Shown: positions 55,301-64,000 of the stretch, one piece after another
Numbering within the stretch: the first letter of the stretch is position 1
How the letters are laid out: each line of letters opens with the position of its first letter
Origin: Larus michahellis
Taxonomy: Eukaryota; Chordata; Aves; Charadriiformes; Laridae
DNA: 64,000 bases
Direction of reading: 5' to 3'
Assembly: GCF_964199755.1 (NCBI RefSeq)
Contig: NW_027436216.1
Span: forward strand, 1,183,001-1,247,000
Notes under the pieces: model-generated
The model's database searches: none
What the model was told of the DNA's origin: nothing
What the model saw: only the letters and a program-made list of their open reading frames with translations
Position numbers and translations under genes: made by a program

Positions 55301-58300
55301 GTGCTGTGCCCAATATACAGAAACGTCTTGCGGTATCTCCTACAGGGAAAGTGCCAGGAGGGAATTGTGGAGCTTGTTCTCAGTGTCTCTGAGAATTGCT
55401 CTGGTTATCTGTGTGACCTCTTTGCTAAGACTCTCCAGAGAGCCGTCCTCAAAACAAACACACATCTTGACATATCTCCCACATTGATCGCAGTGTCTCC
55501 AGAAACGGCATTCAAGGAGCCAGGAGGTTTTCTCCCTACACTGTCCATTGAGTTGTCCTCAAAACCAATATACATCCTGCTATATCTCCCACATGGAAAG
55601 TGCCAGGAGGGAGAAGTGGGGATTATGTTTAGACTTTCTCGGAACTGCTTCAAATCAACTAGATATCTTTGTGCTGTAAATCTCCCAACAGCCAAACGCA
55701 AAAGCAGCAAACATCTCGCTGTATGTCCCACATCCAAAGTGCCAAGAGAGAGCTTGCTCTCCCTGTCTTTGAGTACTGTTTTCACTGTCCCGGTTACCTC
55801 TTTGCTAACATTCTCTTCAGAGCTGCAGTGAAACCAGGAACCACGTGGAGAAAGCACCCACACTGAAAGTGCCTGGAGGGAACATTGGGGCTTCTTCTCA
55901 GTGTCTCTGACATAGGGTTTCACTGTCCCGGGAAAGTCTCTGCTAACACCGTGCACAGCGCTGTGCCCAATATACAGAAACGTCTTGCGGTATCTCCTAC
56001 AGGGAAAGTGCCAGGAGGGAATTGTGGAGCTTGTTCTCAGTGTCTCTGAGAATTGCTCTGATTATCTGTGTGACCTCTTTGCTAAGACTCTCCAGAGAGC
56101 CGTCCTCAAAACAAACACACATCTTGACATATCTCCCACATTGATCGCAGTGTCTCCAGGAAAGGCATTCAAGGAGCCAGGAACTTTTCTCCCTACACTG
56201 TCCATTGAGTTGTCCTCAAAACCAATATACATCCTGCTATATCTCCCACATGGAAAGTGCCAGGAGGGAGAAGTGGGGATTATGTTTAGACTTTCTCAGA
56301 ACTGCTTCAAATCAACTAGATATCTTTGTGCTGTAAATCTCCCAACAGCCAAACGCAAAAGCAGCAAACATCTCGCTGTATGTCCCACATCCAAAGTGCC
56401 AAGAGAGAGCTTGCTCTCCCTGTCTTTGAGTACTGTTTTCACTGTCCCGGTTACCTCTTGGCTAACATTCTCTTCAGAGCTGCAGTGAAACCAGGAACCA
56501 CAAGGAGAAGGCACCCACACTGAAAATGCCTGGAAGGAACGTTGGGGCTTCTTCTCACTGTCTCTGACATAGGGTTTCACTGTCCCGGGAAAGTCTCTGC
56601 TAACACCCTGCAGAGCGCAGTGCCCAATATACAGAAACGTCTTGCGGTATCTCCTACAGGGAAAGTGCCAGGAGGGAATTGCGGAGCTTGGTCTCAGTGT
56701 CTCTGAGAATTGCTCTGATTATCCGTGTGACCTCTTTGCTAAGACTCTCCAGAGAGCCGTCCTCAAAACAAACACACATCTTGACATATCTCCCACATTG
56801 ATCGCAGTGTCTCCAGAAACGGCATTCAAGGAGCCAGGACCTTTTCTCCCTACACTGTCCATTGAGTTGTCCTCAAAACCAATATACATCCTGCTATATC
56901 TCCCACATGGAAAGTGCCAGGAGGGAGAAGTGGGGATTATGTTTAGACTTTCTCGGAACTGCTTCAAATCAACTAGATATCTTTGTGCTGTAAATCTCCC
57001 AACAGCCAAATGCAAAAGCAGCAAACATCTCGCTGTATGTCCCACATCCAAAGTGCCAAGAGAGAGCTTGCTCTCCCTGTCTTTGAGTACTGTTTTCACT
57101 GTCCCGGTTACCTCTTTGCTAACATTCTCTTCAGAGCTGCAGTGAAACCAGGAACCACGTGGAGAAAGCACCCACACTGAAAGTGCCTGGAGGGAACATT
57201 GGGGCTTCTTCTCAGTGTCTCTGACATAGGGTTTCACTGTCCCAGGAAAGTCTCTGCTAACACCGTGCAGAGTGCTGTGCCCAATATACAGAAACGTCTT
57301 GCGGTATCTCCTACAGGGAAAGTGCCAGGAGGGAATTGTGGAGCTTGTTCTCAGTGTCTCTGAGAATTGCTCTGGTTATCTGTGTGACCTCTTTGCTAAG
57401 ACTCTCCAGAGAGCCGTCCTCAAAACAAACACACATCTTGACATATCTCCCACATTGATCGCAGTGTCTCCAGAAACGGCATTCAAGGAGCCAGGAGGTT
57501 TTCTCCCTACACTGTCCATTGAGTTGTCCTCAAAACCAATATACATCCTGCTATATCTCCCACATGGAAAGTGCCAGGAGGGAGAAGTGGGGATTATGTT
57601 TAGACTTTCTCGGAACTGCTTCAAATCAACTAGATATCTTTGTGCTGTAAATCTCCCAACAGCCAAACGCAAAAGCAGCAAACATCTCGCTGTATGTCCC
57701 ACATCCAAAGTGCCAAGAGAGAGCTTGCTCTCCCTGTCTTTGAGTACTGTTTTCACTGTCCCGGTTACCTCTTTGCTAACATTCTCTTCAGAGCTGCAGT
57801 GAAACCAGGAACCACGTGGAGAAGGCACCCACACTGAAAGTGCCTGGAAGGAACGTTGGGGATTCTTCTCAGTGTCTCTGACATAGGGTTTCACTGTCCC
57901 GGGAAAGTCTCTGCTAACACCCTGCAGAGCGCTGTGCCCAATATACAGAAACGTCTTGCTGTATCTCCTACAGGGAAAGTGCCAGGAGGGAATTGTGGAG
58001 CTTGTTCTCAGTGCCTCTGAGAATTGCTCTGATTATCCGTGTGACCTCTTTGCTAAGACTCTCCAGAGAGCCGTCCTCAAAACCAACACACATCTTGACA
58101 TATCTCCCACATTGATCGCAGTGTCTCCAGAAACGGCATTCAAGGAGCCAGGACCTTTTCTCCCTACACTGTCCATTGAGTTGTCCTCAAAACCAATATA
58201 CATCCTGCTATATCTCCCACATGGAAAGTGCCAGGAGGGAGAAGTGGGGATTATGTTTAGACTTTCTCGGAACTGCTTCAAATCAACTAGATATCTTTGT

Positions 58301-61213
58301 GCTGTAAATCTCCCAACAGCCAAACGCAAAAGCAGCAAACATCTCGCTGTATGTCCCACATCCAAAGTGCCAAGAGAGAGCTTGCTCTCCCTGTCTTTGA
58401 GTACTGTTTTCACTGTCCCGGTTACCTCTTTGCTAACATTCTCTTCAGAGCTGCAGTGAAACCAGGAACCACGTGGAGAAGGCACCCACACTGAAAGTGC
58501 CTGGAGGGAACACTGGGGCTTCTTCTCAGTGTCTCTGACATAGGGTTTCACTGTGCCGGGAAAGTCTCTGCTAACACCGTGCAGAGCGCTGTGCCCAATA
58601 TACAGAAACGTCTTGCGGTATCTCCTACAGGGAAAGTGCCAGGAGGGAATTGCGGAGCTTGTTCTCAGTGTCTCTGAGAATTGCTCTGATTATCCCTGTG
58701 ACCTCTTTGCTAAGACTCTCCAGAGAGCCGTCCTCAAAACAAACACACATCTTGACATATCTCCCACATTGATCGCAGTGTCTCCAGAAACGGCATTCAA
58801 GGAGCCAGGACCTTTTCTCCCTACACTGTCCATTGAGTTGTCCTCAAAACCAATATACATCCTGCTATATCTCCCACATGGAAAGTGCCAGGAGGGAGAA
58901 GTGGGGATTATGTTTAGACTTTCTCGGAACTGCTTCAAATCAACTAGATATCTTTGTGCTGTAAATCTCCCAACAGCCAAACGCAAAAGCAGCAAACATC
59001 TCGCTGTATGTCCCACATTGAAAGTGCCAAGAGAGAGCTTGCTCTCCCTGTCTTTGAGTACTGTTTTCACTGTCCCGGTTACCTCTTTGCTAACATTCTC
59101 TTCAGAGCCGCAGTGAAACCAGGAACCACGTGGAGAAAGCACCCACACTGAAAGTGCCTGGAGGGAACATTGGGGCTTCTTCTCAGTGTCTCTGACATAG
59201 GGTTTCACTGTCCCAGGAAAGTCTCTGCTAACACCGTGCAGAGTGCTGTGCCCAATATACAGAAACGTCTTGCGGTATCTCCTACAGGGAAAGTGCCAGG
59301 AGGGAATTGTGGAGCTTGTTCTCAGTGTCTCTGAGAATTGCTCTGGTTATCTGTGTGACCTCTTTGCTAAGACTCTCCAGAGAGCCGTCCTCAAAACAAA
59401 CACACATCTTGACATATCTCCCACATTGATCGCAGTGTCTCCAGAAACGGCATTCAAGGAGCCAGGAGGTTTTCTCCCTACACTGTCCATTGAGTTGTCC
59501 TCAAAACCAATATACATCCTGCTATATCTCCCACATGGAAAGTGCCAGGAGGGAGAAGTGGGGATTATGTTTAGACTTTCTCGGAACTGCTTCAAATCAA
59601 CTAGATATCTTTGTGCTGTAAATCTCCCAACAGCCAAACGCAAAAGCAGCAAACATCTCGCTGTATGTCCCACATCCAAAGTGCCAAGAGAGAGCTTGCT
59701 CTCCCTGTCTTTGAGTACTGTTTTCACTGTCCCGGTTACCTCTTTGCTAACATTCTCTTCAGAGCTGCAGTGAAACCAGGAACCACGTGGAGAAGGCACC
59801 CACACTGAAAGTGCCTGGAAGGAACGTTGGGGATTCTTCTCAGTGTCTCTGACATAGGGTTTCACTGTCCCGGGAAAGTCTCTGCTAACACCCTGCAGAG
59901 CGCTGTGCCCAATATACAGAAACGTCTTGCTGTATCTCCTACAGGGAAAGTGCCAGGAGGGAATGGTGGAGCTTGTTCTCAGTGCCTCTGAGAATTGCTC
60001 TGATTATCCGTGTGACCTCTTTGCTAAGACTCTCCAGAGAGCCGTCCTCAAAACCAACACACATCTTGACATATCTCCCACATTGATCGCAGTGTCTCCA
60101 GAAACGGCATTCAAGGAGCCAGGACCTTTTCTCCCTACACTGTCCATTGAGTTGTCCTCAAAACCAATATACATCCTGCTATATCTCCCACATGGAAAGT
60201 GCCAGGAGGGAGAAGTGGGGATTATGTTTAGACTTTCTCGGAACTGCTTCAAATCAACTAGATATCTTTGTGCTGTAAATCTCCCAACAGCCAAACGCAA
60301 AAGCAGCAAACATCTCGCTGTATGTCCCACATCCAAAGTGCCAAGAGAGAGCTTGCTCTCCCTGTCTTTGAGTACTGTTTTCACTGTCCCGGTTACCTCT
60401 TTGCTAACATTCTCTTCAGAGCTGCAGTGAAACCAGGAACCACGTGGAGAAGGCACCCACACTGAAAGTGCCTGGAGGGAACACTGGGGCTTCTTCTCAG
60501 TGTCTCTGACATAGGGTTTCACTGTGCCGGGAAAGTCTCTGCTAACACCGTGCAGAGCGCTGTGCCCAATATACAGAAACGTCTTGCGGTATCTCCTACA
60601 GGGAAAGTGCCAGGAGGGAATTGCGGAGCTTGTTCTCAGTGTCTCTGAGAATTGCTCTGATTATCCCTGTGACCTCTTTGCTAAGACTCTCCAGAGAGCC
60701 GTCCTCAAAACAAACACACATCTTGACATATCTCCCACATTGATCGCAGTGTCTCCAGAAACGGCATTCAAGGAGCCAGGACCTTTTCTCCCTACACTGT
60801 CCATTGAGTTGTCCTCAAAACCAATATACATCCTGCTATATCTCCCACATGGAAAGTGCCAGGAGGGAGAAGTGGGGATTATGTTTAGACTTTCTCGGAA
60901 CTGCTTCAAATCAACTAGATATCTTTGTGCTGTAAATCTCCCAACAGCCAAATGCAAAAGCAGCAAACATCTCGCTGTATGTCCCACATTGAAAGTGCCA
61001 AGAGAGAGCTTGCTCTCCCTGTCTTTGAGTACTGTTTTCACTGTCCCGGTTACCTCTTTGCTAACATTCTCTTCAGAGCTGCAGTGAAACCAGGAACCAC
61101 GTGGAGAAAGCACCCACACTGAAAGTGCCTGGAGGGAACATTGGGGCTTCTTCTCAGTGTCTCTGACATAGGGTTTCACTGTCCCGGGAAAGTCTCTGCT
61201 AACACCGTGCAGA
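55301..61213. repeat. Three-monomer (1,971-bp) repeats in the 657-bp array
   Basis: The variant CTCTGGTTATCTG recurs near 55400, 57371 and 59342, 1,971 bp apart. The following monomers at 57956 and 59927 share CTTGCTGTATCTCC and CAGTGCCTCTGAG, so at least the last two trimers are near copies. Confidence 0.8.
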
Positions 61214-64000
61214 GCGCTGTGCCCAATATACAGAAACGTCTTGCGGTATCTCCTACAGGGAAAGTGCCAGGAGGGAATTGTGGAGCTTGTTCTCAGTGTC
61301 TCTGAGAATTGCTCTGATTATCTGTGTGACCTCTTTGCTAAGACTCTCCAGAGAGCCGTCCTCAAAACAAACACACATCTTGACATATCTCCCACATTGA
61401 TCGCAGTGTCTCCAGAAACGGCATTCAAGGAGCCAGGACCTTTTCTCCCTACACTGTCCATTGAGTTGTCCTCAAAACCAATATACATCCTGCTATATCT
61501 CCCACATGGAAAGTGCCAGGAGGGAGAAGTGGGGATTATGTTTAGACTTTCTCGGAACTGCTTCAAATCAACTAGATATCTTTGTGCTGTAAATCTCCCA
61601 ACAGCCAAACGCAAAAGCAGCAAACATCTCGCTGTATGTCCCACATCCAAAGTGCCAAGAGAGAGCTTGCTCTCCCTGTCTTTGAGTACTGTTTTCACTG
61701 TCCCGGTTACCTCTTTGCTAACATTCTCTTCAGAGCTGCAGTGAAACCAGGAACCACGTGGAGAAGGCACCCACACTGAAAGTGCCTGGAAGGAACATTG
61801 GGGCTTCTTCTCAGTGTCTCTGACATAGGGTTTCACTGTCCCGGGAAAGTCTCTGCTAACACCCTGCAGAGCGCTGTGCCCAATATACAGAAACGTCTTG
61901 CGGTATCTCCTACAGGGAAAGTGCCAGGAGGGAATTGTGGAGCTTGTTCTCAGTGTCTCTGAGAATTGCTCTGATTATCTGTGTGACCTCTTTGCTAAGA
62001 CTCTCCAGAGAGCCGTCCTCAAAACAAACACACATCTTGACATATGTCCCACATTGATCGCAGTGTCTCCAGAAACGGCATTCAAGGAGCCAGGACCTTT
62101 TCTCCCTACACTGTCCATTGAGTTGTCCTCAAAACCAATATACATCCTGCTATATCTCCCACATGGAAAGTGCCAGGAGGGAGAAGTGGGGATTATGTTT
62201 AGACTTTCTCGGAACTGCTTCAAATCAACTAGATATCTTTGTGCTGTAAATCTCCCAACAGCCAAACGCAAAAGCAGCAAACATCTCGCTGTATGTCCCA
62301 CATCCAAAGTGCCAAGAGAGAGCTTGCTCTCCCTGTCTTTGAGTACTGTTTTCACTGTCCCGGTTACCTCTTTGCTAACATTCTCTTCAGAGCTGCAGTG
62401 AAACCAGGAACCACGTGGAGAAAGCACCCACACTGAAAGTGCCTGGAGGGAACATTGGGGCTTCTTCTCAGTGTCTCTGACATAGGGTTTCACTGTCCCA
62501 GGAAAGTCTCTGCTAACACCGTGCAGATCGCTGTGCCCAATATACAGAAACGTCTTGCGGTATCTCCTACAGGGAAAGTGCCAGGAGGGAATTGCGGAGC
62601 TTGTTCTCAGTGTCTCTGAGAATTGCTCTGATTATCCCTGTGACCTCTTTGCTAAGACTCTCCAGAGAGCCGTCCTCAAAACAAACACACATCTTGACAT
62701 ATCTCCCACATTGATCGCAGTGTCTCCAGAAACGGCATTCAAGGAGCCAGGACCTTTTCTCCCTACACTGTCCATTGAGTTGTCCTCAAAACCAATATAC
62801 ATCCTGCTATATCTCCCACATGGAAAGTGCCAGGAGGGAGAAGTGGGGATTATGTTTAGACTTTCTCGGAACTGCTTCAAATCAACTAGATATCTTTGTG
62901 CTGTAAATCTCCCAACAGCCAAACGCAAAAGCAGCAAACATCTCGCTGTATGTCCCACATCCAAAGTGCCAAGAGAGAGCTTGCTCTCCCTGTCTTTGAG
63001 TACTGTTTTCACTGTCCCGGTTACCTCTTTGCTAACATTCTCTTCAGAGCTGCAGTGAAACCAGGAACCACGTGGAGAAAGCACCCACACTGAAAGTGCC
63101 TGGAGGGAACATTGGGGCTTCTTCTCAGTGTCTCTTACATAGGGTTTCACTGTCCCGGGAAAGTCTCTGCTAACACCGTGCAGAGCGCTGTGCCCAATAT
63201 ACAGAAACGTCTTGTGGTATCTCCTACAGGGAAAGTGCCAGGAGGGAATTGCGGAGCTTGTTCTCAGTGTCTCTGAGAATTGCTCTGATTATCTGTGTGA
63301 CCTCTTTGCTAAGACTCTCCAGAGAGCCGTCCTCAAAACAAACACACATCTTGACATATCTCCCACATTGATCGCAGTGTCTCCAGAAACGGCATTCAAG
63401 GAGCCAGGACCTTTTCTCCCTACACTGTCCATTGAGTTGTCCTCAAAACCAATATACATCCTGCTATATCTCCCACATGGAAAGTGCCAGGAGGGAGAAG
63501 TGGGGATTATGTTTAGACTTTCTCGGAACTGCTTCAAATCAACTGGATATCTTTGTGCTGTAAATCTCCCAACAGCCAAACGCAAAAGCAGCAAACATCT
63601 CGCTGTATGTCCCACATCCAAAGTGCCAAGAGAGAGCTTGCTCTCCCTGTCTTTGAGTACTGTTTTCACTGTCCCGGTTACCTCTTTGCTAACATTCTCT
63701 TCAGAGCCGCAGTGAAACCAGGAACCACGTGGAGAAAGCACCCACACTGAAAGTGCCTGGAGGGAACATTGGGGCTTCTTCTCAGTGTCTCTGACATAGG
63801 GTTTCACTGTGCCGGGAAAGTCTCTGCTAACACCGTGCAGAGCGCTGTGCCCAATATACAGAAACGTCTTGCGGTATCTCCTACAGGGAAAGTGCCAGGA
63901 GGGAATTGCGGAGCTTGTTCTCAGTGTCTCTGAGAATTGCTCTGATTATCCCTGTGACCTCTTTGCTAAGACTCTCCAGAGAGCCGTCCTCAAAACAAAC

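Larger units (their letters stand above)
38675..64000. repeat. 657-bp satellite, main array
   Basis: About 38.5 tandem monomers of exactly 657 bp (unit starts 38784, 39441, 40098 and so on) running off the right edge. Each monomer divides into five diverged subunits of about 139, 140, 109, 139 and 130 bp. They end in variants of TATCTCCCACATGG and most begin AAAGTGCC; in the first unit they start at 38784, 38923, about 39063, 39172 and 39311. Monomers are nearly identical, with variant sites that define multimer duplications. Open frames of about 167-187 codons (plus) and 172 codons (minus) recur in most units because the period is a multiple of 3. No similarity to a known protein. Family name not recognised. 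Confidence 0.96.

Noticed and set aside
38784..64000. AAAGTGCC at subunit starts as microRNA seeds (AAGUGC core as in miR-17/302/430)
   Set aside because: No convincing 60-80-nt precursor hairpin could be traced by eye around these sites; a six-base seed match is expected by chance. RNAfold and small-RNA reads would decide.
38784..64000. CRISPR array
   Set aside because: Repeats are contiguous 657-bp monomers without unique spacers and the context is a vertebrate genome.
1..64000. Telomeric repeat or CENP-B box marking telomere or centromere
   Set aside because: No TTAGGG/CCCTAA tract and no clear CENP-B consensus seen in either satellite by eye.

Overview
The window looks like a bird genome, most likely a very GC-rich, gene-dense microchromosome arm that runs into large satellite blocks. 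Three things point this way: a vertebrate NDRG2 gene with tiny GT-AG introns packed with GC-rich minisatellites, a provirus that combines features of avian alpha- and betaretroviruses, and strong GC/CpG bias in the coding exons. Species cannot be fixed from the sequence alone.

Layout. (1) 1-15850 is a GC-rich satellite with a 195-bp monomer. It is interrupted by four nearly identical 1,095-bp solo LTRs (6596-7690, 8476-9570, 10551-11645, 12626-13720). All four sit at the same monomer position with the same duplicated GGCCC-type target, so one LTR insertion was amplified as part of a 1,880/2,075-bp higher-order repeat. The satellite stops at 15836-16043 in an inverted repeat. (2) 16044-19244 is single-copy or degenerate sequence without a recognised gene, including a CpG-rich stretch at 18240-18700. 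(3) 19245-20265 is a tandem array of about 17 NRF1-consensus-like palindromes next to a CpG-island promoter candidate (20265-20720). (4) 21938-27325, minus strand, holds the 3' twelve coding exons (283 residues plus stop) of an NDRG2 gene; every junction examined has GT-AG and the frame is open throughout. The upstream exons are not in the window: sequence upstream of the first visible exon turns into a 21-bp minisatellite and then satellite. (5) 28046-64000 is a second satellite with a 657-bp period. Each monomer is itself five diverged subunits, with multimer duplications of 2, 3 and 5 monomers. It carries a solo LTR (28801-29963, target duplication GAAGG) of the same family as the LTRs in the first satellite, and a complete young provirus on the minus strand (31190-38674) with LTRs that look identical, a 6-bp target duplication, a tRNA-Trp primer site, gag, pro with dUTPase, pol and env.

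The two broken frames of the provirus (gag and env) both coincide with homopolymers, so they may be real mutations or assembly errors. The most unusual features are the LTR captured into a satellite higher-order repeat, the NRF1-motif minisatellite, and an NDRG2 gene that abuts a satellite block of at least 28 kb.
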